A stretch of 19,872 nt of DNA, from contig JBEDUI010000114.1 of assembly GCA_040414495.1 (NCBI GenBank), positions 1 to 19,872 of the forward strand. The letters run 5' to 3'. This document shows, one piece after another, positions 5,808-13,632 of the stretch (within the stretch, counting starts at the first letter, position 1; every line of letters begins with the position of its first letter). The notes beneath the pieces were generated by a model. It was given only the letters and a program-made list of their open reading frames with translations, was not told the origin of the DNA and ran no database searches. A program made the translations under genes and the position numbers. The DNA comes from DATAVB01 sp040414495. Its GTDB lineage: Bacteria > Actinomycetota > Actinomycetes > Mycobacteriales > QHCD01.

Positions 5808-7230
5808 GATATGCCTCCAAGCCGTGCCGGCCGCCCTCGCGACCGAATCCGGATTCCTGATAGCCGCCGAACGGCGAGGTCGGATCGAACCGGTTGAACG
5901 TATTGGCCCAGACCACGCCCGCCCGCAGTCGGTTCGCCATCCACAGAATGCGCGAACCCTTCTCGGTCCAGATTCCGGCCGACAATCCGTACGGCGTGTT
6001 GTTCGCCTTGGCCAGCGCCTCGTCCGGGGTACGGAAGGTCAGCACCGACAGCACCGGGCCGAAGATCTCTTCGCGGGCAATGCGGTGGGCCTGCGATACC
6101 CCGGTGAACACGGTCGGTGGGAACCAGAAACCACGCTCGGGCAGGGGACAGGCGGCCGACCACCGGGTCGCGCCTTCGCTTTCGCCGATCTGCGACAGCG
6201 ACCGGATTTTCTCCAACTGCGCCGCGGAATTGATCGCGCCGATATCCGTATTCTTGTCCAACGGGTCGCCCAGCCGCAGCGTGCCGAGCCGGCGTTTGAG
6301 CGAATCGAGCAGTTCGTCGGCGACCGATTCCTGCACCAGCAAACGGGATCCGGCGCAGCAGACGTGCCCCTGGTTGAAGAAGATGCCGCTCACGATGCCC
6401 TCGACGGCCTGGTCCAGCGGCGCGTCGTCGAACACGATATTGGCCGCTTTCCCGCCCAGTTCCAAGGTGAGACGTTTCTTCGTACCGGCGATAGTGCGCT
6501 GTATTTCCTTGCCCACCTCGGTCGAACCGGTGAACGCGACCTTGTCCACACCTTTATGCGCGACCAACGTGGCCCCGGTGTTTCCGGCCCCGGGCACGAC
6601 GTTGACCACGCCCGGCGGCAGGTCGGCCTGCTGGCAGATCTCGGCCAGCACCAGGGCGGTCAGCGGTGTCGTCTCGGCCGGTTTGAGTACGCACGTGTTG
6701 CCGGCGGCCAGCGCCGGGGCAAGCTTCCAGGCCGCCATCAGCAGCGGGAAATTCCACGGAATCACCTGGCCGGCAACCCCGAGCGGCCGGGGATTCGCCC
6801 CGAAACCGGCGTATTCCAGCTTGTCGGCCCAGCCGGCGTAATAAAAGAAATGCGCCGCCGCCAGCGGAATGTCGACGTCTCGGCTTTCCTTGATCGGCTT
6901 GCCGTTGTCGAGGCTTTCCAACACGGCCAACTCGCGGGCCCGTTCCTGGATCAGCCGGGCGATCCGGAACAAATACTTGCTCCGTTCCCGGCCGGGCATG
7001 CGGCCCCAGACCTGTTCAAAAGCCCGGCGCGCGGCCCGAACCGCATTGTCCACATCGGATTCGTTCGCCTCGGCCACCTCGGCCAGGACTTCTTCGTCGG
7101 CCGGGTTGATCGTCTTGAAGGCCGTACCCGACCCGTCGACGAATTCCCCGTCGATGAACATCTGGTACGACGGGCGGAGTCGGGCCGACTCGCGGGACTC
7201 CGGTGCCGGTGTGTATTCCCAGATCGACAT
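5797..7230 (-). CDS. NAD(P)-dependent aldehyde dehydrogenase (active partner)
   Basis: A 477-residue, full-length ALDH. Visible motifs are the oxyanion Asn in IPWNFPL (Asn160), the cofactor Lys in LKPAE (Lys183), FTGSTEVG (233-240), the general-base Glu257 in LELGGK, the nucleophile Cys291 in FFNQGHVCCAGSR, the EEIFGPVL segment and the C-terminal PFGGYQESGFGREGG. It oxidises an aldehyde to the acid. Next to deoC the natural substrate is acetaldehyde from deoxyribose-5-phosphate cleavage, which is inference from context. Its ATG lies three bases after the deoC stop, and its 3' end overlaps the short ALDH gene, so all three are probably one operon. The paired arrangement resembles the two-domain ALDH16 proteins, here encoded as two genes. 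Confidence 0.95.
   Translation of the reverse strand: MSIWEYTPAPESRESARLRPSYQMFIDGEFVDGSGTAFKTINPADEEVLAEVAEANESDVDNAVRAARRAFEQVWGRMPGRERSKYLFRIARLIQERARELAVLESLDNGKPIKESRDVDIPLAAAHFFYYAGWADKLEYAGFGANPRPLGVAGQVIPWNFPLLMAAWKLAPALAAGNTCVLKPAETTPLTALVLAEICQQADLPPGVVNVVPGAGNTGATLVAHKGVDKVAFTGSTEVGKEIQRTIAGTKKRLTLELGGKAANIVFDDAPLDQAVEGIVSGIFFNQGHVCCAGSRLLVQESVADELLDSLKRRLGTLRLGDPLDKNTDIGAINSAAQLEKIRSLSQIGESEGATRWSAACPLPERGFWFPPTVFTGVSQAHRIAREEIFGPVLSVLTFRTPDEALAKANNTPYGLSAGIWTEKGSRILWMANRLRAGVVWANTFNRFDPTSPFGGYQESGFGREGGRHGLEAYLAH
5814..5818 (-). promoter_or_regulatory. Ribosome binding site deciding a TTG start
   Basis: GGAGG inside the last codons of the active ALDH gene, six bases before the TTG at 5807. 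The spacing favours this rare start codon and indicates coupled translation of the two ALDH genes. Confidence 0.65.
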
Positions 7231-7233
7231 GGC

Positions 7234-8193
7234 TCAGTCCACCGTGAAATAGTCGTTGCCCGAATAGACGCCGGTACGTTCCCTGGTCCGCTGCATCAGC
7301 AGGTCGTTGACCAGGCTGGACGCGCCGATCCGGAACAGGCGCGGGGTAAGCCATTCCTCGCCGGCCGTCTCCTTGACCAACACCAGATAGCGGACCGCGT
7401 CCTTGGCGGTACGGATACCGCCGGCTAGTTTCACCCCGCGCCGCTCGCCGGTGGCGGCGGCGAAATCGCGTACCGCCTCCATCATCACCAACGCGACCGG
7501 GGGAGTGGCGGCCGGCGACACCTTGCCGGTCGAGGTCTTGATGAAATCGCCGCCGGCCAGCAGAGCCAGCCAGGACGCGCGGCGGACGTTGTCCAGTGTG
7601 GACAGCTCGCCGGTTTCGAGGATGACCTTCAGATGCGCGGATCCGCAGGCGGCTTTGACGGCGACGATTTCGTCGTACACCTCGCGGTAATGCCCGGCCA
7701 GAAAAGCACCACGGTCGATGACCATGTCGATTTCGTCGGCGCCGGCCTCGACCGCGTCGGCGACGTCGGCGAGCTTGGTCCGCAGCGACGCCCGGCCCGA
7801 GGGGAATGCCGTGGCGACCGAGGCAACCGCGATGCCGGTGTCAGCCAGGTGTTCGCGCGCGACTGTGACCAGGTCGGGATAAACGCAGACCGCCGCGACC
7901 GGAGGGCAGGTGGGGTCGGCCGGGTCGGGCTGACGTGCCTTGGCGCACAGGCTGCGTATCTTGCCCGCGGTGTCGGCACCCTCCAATGTGGTCAGGTCGA
8001 CCATGCCGATCGCGGCCTCCAACGCCCACACCTTCGAGGCCTTTTTGATGCTGCGGGTGGCCAGTCCCGCGGCTCGGGCCTGCGCGCCGACTTGGTCGAC
8101 GCCGGGCAGCCCGTGCAGGAAGCGGCGTAGCGACGTGGCATCGCGGACCGCGTCGGCGAATATCGCGGTGGGTTGGGTCGTGGGCGCCGTCAC
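7234..8193 (-). CDS. deoC: Deoxyribose-phosphate aldolase
   Basis: A 319-residue class I aldolase that cleaves 2-deoxyribose-5-phosphate to glyceraldehyde-3-phosphate and acetaldehyde in the cytoplasm. Motifs match E. coli DeoC: Asp156 in GADEIDMVID (Asp102 of E. coli), the Schiff-base Lys224 in FIKTSTGKV (Lys167), and the second active-site Lys255 in GVKLAGGIRTA (Lys201). It has the longer N-terminal extension usual in actinobacterial and ALDH-linked DeoC. GTG 8193 (VTAPTTQPT) was preferred because it opens the plausible N-terminus and lies just downstream of a TACACT -10-like element. The frame is open to 8292, but the extra residues are Arg-rich and look non-coding. There is no Shine-Dalgarno sequence. 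It leads the deoC-ALDH-ALDH operon and is divergent from the secreted-protein operon. Confidence 0.95.
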   Translation of the reverse strand: MTAPTTQPTAIFADAVRDATSLRRFLHGLPGVDQVGAQARAAGLATRSIKKASKVWALEAAIGMVDLTTLEGADTAGKIRSLCAKARQPDPADPTCPPVAAVCVYPDLVTVAREHLADTGIAVASVATAFPSGRASLRTKLADVADAVEAGADEIDMVIDRGAFLAGHYREVYDEIVAVKAACGSAHLKVILETGELSTLDNVRRASWLALLAGGDFIKTSTGKVSPAATPPVALVMMEAVRDFAAATGERRGVKLAGGIRTAKDAVRYLVLVKETAGEEWLTPRLFRIGASSLVNDLLMQRTRERTGVYSGNDYFTVD

Positions 8194-8201
8194 GTTCGGT
8201 G

Positions 8202-8207
8202 AGTGTA
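8202..8207 (-). promoter_or_regulatory. Candidate near-leaderless -10 element of deoC
   Basis: TACACT (TANNNT form) on the minus strand, eight bases before the GTG start, with no Shine-Dalgarno sequence between. Such an arrangement gives leaderless or almost leaderless mRNAs in actinobacteria. No clear -35 box is visible. The remaining ~125 bases up to the divergent gene at 8334 hold no other convincing site. Confidence 0.4.
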
Positions 8208-8333
8208 CGCGGGCGATCACGCGGCGGAGGCGGCTTCGATCTAGCCGAATTTCGCACGTCGGTAACGATCGGGCCCGAATCCGACAAGGCAAGTAGGAAG
8301 CGAGAGGTCAAAGTGGACGTCCGTGGGGGATAG

Positions 8334-10634
8334 ATGAGGAAAGCCATCCTGGCAGCGACCGGCACGCTGGTCCTGTCATTGCTGTTGCCGAGCGCGCTGG
8401 CCCGGGGCGCCGAGCCAGCTTCGGCCGTAGCGCCGACAGCGGGACCGCCCGCGGATTCAGCTGCGGGTTCGGGTGCGGGTTCGGGTGCGGATTCGGCTGC
8501 GGGATCGGCTCCGGCTGCGGATTCAACGGCGGATTCGCCTGCGGGTTCGGCGAAGCAGCCAGGAACCGTGGTGCACCTCATCACCGGCGATCAGGTCCGG
8601 CTGCGCACGGTCGGCGGGCGGCAGGAGGTGACCGCACTGCCGGTGAGCCACCACGGCATCGCCGGTCAGCTGCAGGTGGTACGCATCGGCGGGCATGTGT
8701 ACGCGATTCCCGGTGCGGCCCGGCGGTACCTCGGCACTTCGATCGATCCGTCGGTCTTCGACGTCACCGCGTTGGCACGGGCGCAAAAGCGTGGCCGCAC
8801 TCCGGTGCGGCTCAGCTTTTCCGGCGCCGGTACGCATTCGGTCCCGGGCGTGACGCGGACCGGCGGCGATGCCGGCTATCTGACCGACGCCTCGGCGCGG
8901 GCCTTCGGTCGCGCGCTGGTGGCGCAGTGGAAGGCCGACACCCGTTCCGGGCAGAACCGCCCGTTGTTCGGCGGGGTGACCCGGATCGCGTTGGACAGCC
9001 CGGCCACCTCGACCGGGCCGGTCGTGCATCCGGCCTATATGCAGGTCACGTTGGTGATCAAGGTCAACGACCAGAACGGCAAACCGGTCTCCGACGGTGC
9101 GGTCTATGTGCTCAACACCGACGATTCGGAGCGGTTCGCGACCGTGCTGCCGGTCGTGAACGGTGAGGCGCGTGCCAGCGTGCCGCTGGGTGACTACAGT
9201 GCACTGTCCATGGTGGACAGTTACGACGCCGCCAGCGACACCGCGTCCACGTACCAACTCTCGGTCGGCGATTACCAGGTCTCGCAGGATATGCAGACGA
9301 TGACGATGTCGGGCGCACACGCCGTGCCGTTGTCAATCGCCACCCCCCGGCCGGCCTCCACCGTGTCGCAGTCGACCGAATGGTTCCGGGCCGACAAAGC
9401 GCAGGGCGGGGTGGATTCGTCGATGTCGTACGGATCGGGTAACCGCGTCTACGTCACGCCCACGCCGACTGTCCACGTTGGAGCGCTGCACTGGATCACC
9501 GGCTGGACATTGGCCGGCAAACCGGCCGAGGGGATTCCGTATTCGTACGACGCCTCGTTTGCCGAAAGCGGGAAGATTTCCGCCGATCAGCGGCACACCG
9601 TGGTCCGGGGGCAGGCCACGGTGCTGGACTCGCGGTATTACAGCGACGGACCGAATCGGGATTCGCAATTCGTCCGGTCGCCGGTTTACCCGTTCCAATT
9701 CCTGGTCATCTCCACCTACAACCCGCTGCGGACACCGGTCCATCGCACCGAATACCTGGTCGGCGGTAAGGACGTCGCGTGGGAGGCGTCGCTGTTGGCC
9801 GATCCGACGTCGGACAATCCGTTCGGCGGCGAGGTCGACGACGGGATGCGCAGCTACGCCGCGGGCTCGATCCAGCGCGCCGACTGGCTGCGCGGACCGT
9901 TGGCCCCGGGTATTGCCGCCGACACTGCTGCGAATCCGGCCTGGACCTGCTTCTCCTGCCGTACGGCGGGCGAGCTGACCTTGGATTACTCGCCGGTTGT
10001 GGATTCGGTCAGTGGCCATTCCGGTGCGGTCTCGATACCGAACAGCGGGCACGCCACGCATTTCCAGTTGTACGAGAACGGCCGGATCATCGACGACGAG
10101 AACGATTCGACCGGCGGCACGTTCAAGGTCCCGACCGGCGCGGCCACATATCGGGTCGTGGACCGGGTACGCCGCAGCCAGGACGGTTTCGTCGGGTCGA
10201 CCGGGGCCACTGTGGACACCACATTCCGGTCGGCGGCACCGGCGAGCGCCGGAAAGTTGCCGAGCAGTTGGGACTGTGACGCGACGGGTTCCGGTGCGTG
10301 CGCGGCGTTGCCGATCCTGCAAGCCCGCATTCCGTTGCCCACCGACCTGGCCGGGCATATGCCCGCCGGCCTTTCGGTAGCCACATTCCACGTCGAGCAT
10401 GTGCAGGGCGCGCCGCGGACTCCGATTAAGTCGGCCGACTTGCAGTTGAGCTTCGATTCAGGCAAGACCTGGCATTCACAGCCGGCGTTTTCCGCCGGAG
10501 GCGGCGAATACCGCACGATCCTGACCAACCCGGCCAGCGCCAGTGGTCATCCGGTGAGTGTGCGGTTGCGCGCCACCGATATGGCCGGTGGCACGTTGAC
10601 CGAGACTGTAGATAACGCCTACACCGTCCGCTGA
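8334..10634 (+). CDS. Secreted protein resembling an S8 peptidase without its catalytic domain
   Basis: A 766-residue secreted protein. It has a signal peptide (1-~25, MRKAILAATGTLVLSLLLPSALA) and a low-complexity Ala/Ser/Gly/Asp stretch (~37-74) from short DNA repeats. A segment follows (~75-150) that looks like the propeptide of large actinobacterial subtilisin-like S8 peptidases: VVHLITGDQVRLR, GGHVYAIPGAARRYL, IDPSVFDVTALARAQKRG. In those enzymes the protease domain comes after a segment like GVTRIALD (~214-221). Here the sequence runs straight into beta-rich C-terminal domains (MQVTLVIKVNDQNGKPVSDG onwards), and no Asp/His/Ser triad is visible. Cys residues near 540 (FSCRTAG) and ~645 may form disulfides. 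ATG 8334 is preceded by GGGGGA. It lies 32 bases before the S53 peptidase gene, probably in one operon. A binding or inhibitor-like role is possible but unproven. Confidence 0.85.
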   Translation: MRKAILAATGTLVLSLLLPSALARGAEPASAVAPTAGPPADSAAGSGAGSGADSAAGSAPAADSTADSPAGSAKQPGTVVHLITGDQVRLRTVGGRQEVTALPVSHHGIAGQLQVVRIGGHVYAIPGAARRYLGTSIDPSVFDVTALARAQKRGRTPVRLSFSGAGTHSVPGVTRTGGDAGYLTDASARAFGRALVAQWKADTRSGQNRPLFGGVTRIALDSPATSTGPVVHPAYMQVTLVIKVNDQNGKPVSDGAVYVLNTDDSERFATVLPVVNGEARASVPLGDYSALSMVDSYDAASDTASTYQLSVGDYQVSQDMQTMTMSGAHAVPLSIATPRPASTVSQSTEWFRADKAQGGVDSSMSYGSGNRVYVTPTPTVHVGALHWITGWTLAGKPAEGIPYSYDASFAESGKISADQRHTVVRGQATVLDSRYYSDGPNRDSQFVRSPVYPFQFLVISTYNPLRTPVHRTEYLVGGKDVAWEASLLADPTSDNPFGGEVDDGMRSYAAGSIQRADWLRGPLAPGIAADTAANPAWTCFSCRTAGELTLDYSPVVDSVSGHSGAVSIPNSGHATHFQLYENGRIIDDENDSTGGTFKVPTGAATYRVVDRVRRSQDGFVGSTGATVDTTFRSAAPASAGKLPSSWDCDATGSGACAALPILQARIPLPTDLAGHMPAGLSVATFHVEHVQGAPRTPIKSADLQLSFDSGKTWHSQPAFSAGGGEYRTILTNPASASGHPVSVRLRATDMAGGTLTETVDNAYTVR

Positions 10635-10666
10635 TCCGACCGTCCACTCGCCCCTTGGAGTGCTCC

Positions 10667-11848
10667 ATGCGAACAACCGTCCTGGCGGCCGGAACGGCGC
10701 TGTTGCTGGGTTTCGGCGCGATGCCCGCCACTGCCCAAGACGTTTCTGGTTTTACCAGCGCCTGCTCGAGAAATGTCGCCCCGCATCATGCCCGCTGTTT
10801 TGCCGAATACCGTACGGCGCCGACCCCGGCCGGAACCGGAGTCGGCCCGGCGCCGAAACCGACCACCACACCCAGCGGTCTGCGCCCGGCCGATATCGCC
10901 GCGGCGTACCGGCTTCCGACCAGCAAAGGCGCTGGCCAGACCATCGCGGTGATCGATGCCTACGACAATCCGAACGCGGAATCCGACCTGGCCACGTACC
11001 GAAAGAAATTCGGCCTGCCAGCCTGCACGACCGCCAACCACTGTTTCCATAAAGTCAACCAACGTGGTGCGGCAAAGCCCCTGCCCAAAGGCGATCCGGA
11101 CTGGGCGGTGGAAACCTCGCTCGACCTGGACGCGGTGTCGGCCGCCTGCCCGAAATGCGATATCACGTTGGTGGAAAGCAATTCGGACGACCTGACTGAG
11201 TTGGGGACGGCGGTCAATACCGGGGTACGGCTGGGCGCGAAAATCGTCTCGAACAGTTACGGCGCCACCGAATTCAATGGCGTTTCCGGTTACGGAAAGC
11301 GGTATTACACGCATCGCGGGGTGGCGATCGTGGCGTCCTCCGGCGACTCGGCGTTCGGGCCGGCCAGTTTCCCGGCCGTGTGGCCCCGTACCACCGCAAT
11401 CGGCGGCACCACGTTGACCAAAAAGGGTACTGCGTGGAAGGAAACCGCCTGGTCCGGCGCGAGTAGCGGCTGCTCGGCCTATATCGCGAAACCATCGTGG
11501 CAACACGACACTCACTGCCGGATGCGCACCGTGGCCGACGTTTCCGCGGTGGCCGACCCGGATACCGGGCTGTCGGTTTACGACACCTACGGCCTGGGAC
11601 CGCAGAACGGGTGGCAGACCGTCGGCGGCACCAGCCTGGCCGCGCCGCTCATCGCCGGCATGATCGCCTTGGCCGGCAACCCAGCGAAATTGGCCGATGC
11701 GCAGTACCTGTACCAGCACGCCGGGTCGTTCAACGATGTGGTCGGCGGCTCGAACGGCAGTTGCGGCGGGGACTATCTCTGCACCGGGCTGCGCGGCTAC
11801 GATGCGCCGACCGGCCTGGGTTCGCCGCATGGAGTCGGCGGGCTGTAA
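10667..11848 (+). CDS. Secreted S53-family (sedolisin-like) serine peptidase
   Basis: A 393-residue secreted endopeptidase. The signal peptide ends near AMPATA-QD (residue 23). The S53 catalytic residues are visible: Glu149 and Asp153 in VETSLDLD, the oxyanion-hole Asp227 in ASSGDSAFG, and the nucleophile Ser323 in GGTSLAAPL. The C-terminal FNDVVGGSNG...GYDAPTGLGSP resembles the calcium-site region of the family. Unlike classical sedolisins it has no ~180-residue propeptide, only ~50 residues between the signal and the catalytic domain; this short form is common among actinobacterial members. Several Cys pairs (33/44, 120/126, 161/164, 269/284, 366/372) suggest disulfides. ATG 10667 is preferred over a TTG at 10655 because GGAG lies six bases upstream. 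It sits between the S8-like protein (32 bases) and upp (21 bases). Confidence 0.92.
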   Translation: MRTTVLAAGTALLLGFGAMPATAQDVSGFTSACSRNVAPHHARCFAEYRTAPTPAGTGVGPAPKPTTTPSGLRPADIAAAYRLPTSKGAGQTIAVIDAYDNPNAESDLATYRKKFGLPACTTANHCFHKVNQRGAAKPLPKGDPDWAVETSLDLDAVSAACPKCDITLVESNSDDLTELGTAVNTGVRLGAKIVSNSYGATEFNGVSGYGKRYYTHRGVAIVASSGDSAFGPASFPAVWPRTTAIGGTTLTKKGTAWKETAWSGASSGCSAYIAKPSWQHDTHCRMRTVADVSAVADPDTGLSVYDTYGLGPQNGWQTVGGTSLAAPLIAGMIALAGNPAKLADAQYLYQHAGSFNDVVGGSNGSCGGDYLCTGLRGYDAPTGLGSPHGVGGL

Positions 11849-11869
11849 CGGAATAGGGGGACGCGGCCC

Positions 11870-12493
11870 GTGCAGACAACCGTCGTGGATCATCCGCTGG
11901 CGCGGGCCCGGCTCTCGACCATGCGGGACGCCCGCACCGACGCACCGACGTTCCGGGCCGCACTGCGCGAGTTGACGCTCATGTTGGTTTACGAGGCAAC
12001 CCGGGACCTGCCGGTCGAAGAATTCCCGATTCACACGCCGGTCGCCCGGACCACCGGCACCAGAATTCCCAATCCACCGCTGCTGGTGCCGGTGCTGCGG
12101 GCCGGGTTGGGGATGGCGGAGTCGGCGTTCGGCCTGCTGCCCGAGGCGCAGATGGGGTTCGTCGGGCTGGCCCGGGACGAGGTCACGCACGAACCCCGGG
12201 CCTACATGGAATCGCTGCCCGAGACGTTGACCGGCCGAGCGGTGATCGTGCTCGATCCGATGCTGGCCACCGGTGGTTCGCTGCTGCACTGTTGTGACCT
12301 GCTCACCGCCCGCGGCGCCACCGACATCACCGTCCTGTGTGCACTCGCCGCGCCGGAAGGCCTGCAGCGGCTGGCCGATAGCGGCCTTCCGTTGCGCATC
12401 TACACGGCCAGTATCGACGAACGGTTGAACGATTCGGCGTTCATCGTGCCGGGTTTGGGCGATGCCGGGGATCGGCAATTCGGCGCCGTCTGA
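11870..12493 (+). CDS. upp: Uracil phosphoribosyltransferase
   Basis: A 207-residue type I phosphoribosyltransferase that makes UMP from uracil and PRPP. The PRPP loop is VIVLDPMLATGGS (126-137). The family's conserved PVLRAGLGM (74-82) and the C-terminal uracil-binding tail YTASIDERLND...PGLGDAGDRQFG (178-205) are present. Length is typical. The GTG start at 11870 follows a GGGG tract by nine bases. It is 21 bases after the S53 peptidase gene, so it may be read from the same transcript, an unusual pairing of secreted protein genes with a salvage enzyme. Together with the PNP and mutase genes facing it, the locus resembles the deoD-pmmB/upp region of M. tuberculosis. Confidence 0.96.
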   Translation: MQTTVVDHPLARARLSTMRDARTDAPTFRAALRELTLMLVYEATRDLPVEEFPIHTPVARTTGTRIPNPPLLVPVLRAGLGMAESAFGLLPEAQMGFVGLARDEVTHEPRAYMESLPETLTGRAVIVLDPMLATGGSLLHCCDLLTARGATDITVLCALAAPEGLQRLADSGLPLRIYTASIDERLNDSAFIVPGLGDAGDRQFGAV

Positions 12494-12553
12494 GCGTTAT
12501 TTCGTACGGTGAAATCTGCGCGAACGACCGGGTCGATTTCGCTGATCTGGTCG

Positions 12554-12559
12554 TAGGAT
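12554..12559 (+). promoter_or_regulatory. Candidate leaderless -10 element, or ribosome binding site, of the aldo/keto reductase
   Basis: TAGGAT ends six bases before the ATG at 12566. It fits TANNNT for a leaderless start, but the same bases contain AGGA at ribosome-binding distance, so the two readings cannot be separated by eye. The 72-base upp/reductase gap holds another TANNNT (TACGGT) further upstream. Confidence 0.3.
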
Positions 12560-12565
12560 CTTGCT

Positions 12566-13588
12566 ATGGATTATCGAATTCTGGGTCACACTGGTGTGCA
12601 CGTCAGCCCGCTTTGCCTGGGAGCCATGATGTTCGGCGCTTCCGGCAACACCGACCACGACGACTGCGTACGTATCATCCATCGCGCGCTGGACGCCGGA
12701 ATCAACTTTGTCGACACCGCCGACGTGTATTCGCACGGTGAATCTGAAGAAATCGTAGGAAAGGCGTTGGCCGGGCATCGCCGCGACAATGTCGTGCTGG
12801 CCACCAAGGCTCACGGCCGGATGGGCGAGGACGCCAACCAGCAGGGCAATTCCCGGCGCTGGATCGTGCAGGAGGTGGAGAACAGCCTGCGCCGCCTCGG
12901 CACCGACTGGATCGACCTGTACCAGATCCACCGGCCCGACCCGGTCACCACCGATATCGATGAGACGCTCGGCGTGCTGACCGATCTGGTCCGGGCCGGC
13001 AAGATCCGGTATTTCGGCAGCTCGACATTTCCGGCGTACCAGATCGTCGAGGCGCAGTGGGTGGCCAAGGAACGCGGCCGGGAGCGGTTCCGCTGTGAGC
13101 AGCCGCCGTATTCGATGCTGGTGCGTGGCATTGAGGCCGACGTGCTGCCGGTGTGTGAGAAGTACGGCATGGGAGTCATTCCGTGGAGCCCGCTGGCCGG
13201 CGGTTGGCTGTCCGGCCGGTACCGCAAGGACCGTGAGATCACTCAGTCGCATCGTGCAACTCGTGCCCCGGAGCGGTTCGACGTGACGGCTAACCAGGCT
13301 AAGTTCGACGCGGCCGACGCGCTCGGTCAGGTCGCCGACAACGCCGGCGTCAGCCTGGTCAACCTGGCCCTGGCGTTCGTCTTGCGCCACCCGGCGGTGA
13401 CCTCGGCCATCATCGGCCCACGGACCATGGAGCAGCTGGAAACCCAGCTCGACGCGCCCAACCTCACGCTCACCGACGATGTGCTCGACAGCATCGACAA
13501 GATCGTGCCGCCCGGCACCAACGTGGTCGACCGCGACGCCGGCTACGTGCCGCCCGCGCTGTCCGACCCGTCGCTGCGCCGCCGCTGA
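12566..13588 (+). CDS. Aldo/keto reductase
   Basis: A 340-residue NADPH-dependent oxidoreductase with a (beta/alpha)8 barrel. The catalytic tetrad is visible: Asp50 and Tyr55 in NFVDTADVYS, Lys81 in LATKAHG, His122 in LYQIHRPD. The cofactor-binding C-terminal part includes VIPWSPLAGGWLSGRY and TSAIIGPRTMEQLE. This is the YghZ/tyrosine-auxotrophy-suppressor type of bacterial AKR that reduces small carbonyls; the real substrate is unknown. Reduction of acetaldehyde or methylglyoxal would fit the sugar-catabolic setting but is speculation. It lies between upp and the mutase, which face each other directly in M. tuberculosis, so it looks like an insertion into that conserved pair. A strong hairpin terminator follows immediately. 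Confidence 0.94.
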   Translation: MDYRILGHTGVHVSPLCLGAMMFGASGNTDHDDCVRIIHRALDAGINFVDTADVYSHGESEEIVGKALAGHRRDNVVLATKAHGRMGEDANQQGNSRRWIVQEVENSLRRLGTDWIDLYQIHRPDPVTTDIDETLGVLTDLVRAGKIRYFGSSTFPAYQIVEAQWVAKERGRERFRCEQPPYSMLVRGIEADVLPVCEKYGMGVIPWSPLAGGWLSGRYRKDREITQSHRATRAPERFDVTANQAKFDAADALGQVADNAGVSLVNLALAFVLRHPAVTSAIIGPRTMEQLETQLDAPNLTLTDDVLDSIDKIVPPGTNVVDRDAGYVPPALSDPSLRRR

Positions 13589-13595
13589 AATTAAG

Positions 13596-13632
13596 AATGC
13601 CTGGGTGCGTTCACAAAGCGCACCCAGGCATT
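13596..13632. terminator. Bidirectional intrinsic-type terminator
   Basis: A perfect 14-bp stem, 13596-13609 paired with 13619-13632 (AATGCCTGGGTGCG and its complement), with a 9-base loop. It is flanked by AATTAA on one side and TTAATT on the other, so it offers a T-rich tail in both directions. It lies exactly between the convergent aldo/keto reductase and mutase genes; the mutase stop codon begins at its right edge. Confidence 0.85.

Noticed and set aside
3852..5897. A 681-codon open frame on the plus strand opposite the hypothetical and ALDH genes
   Set aside because: Antisense shadow typical of high-GC DNA; the opposite strand encodes clear ALDH motifs, and this frame has no domain, no ribosome binding site and odd composition.
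5764..7428. A 554-codon open frame on the plus strand opposite the active ALDH
   Set aside because: Shadow of the ALDH gene on the other strand.
8194..8292. Longer N-terminus for deoC
   Set aside because: Arg-rich and without a ribosome binding site; the GTG at 8193 gives a normal DeoC length. An in-frame GTG at 8220 remains a lesser alternative.
10619..12478. A 619-codon open frame on the minus strand opposite the S53 peptidase and upp
   Set aside because: The plus strand encodes complete S53 and Upp catalytic motifs; the antisense frame is Arg/Gly/His-rich with no recognisable features.
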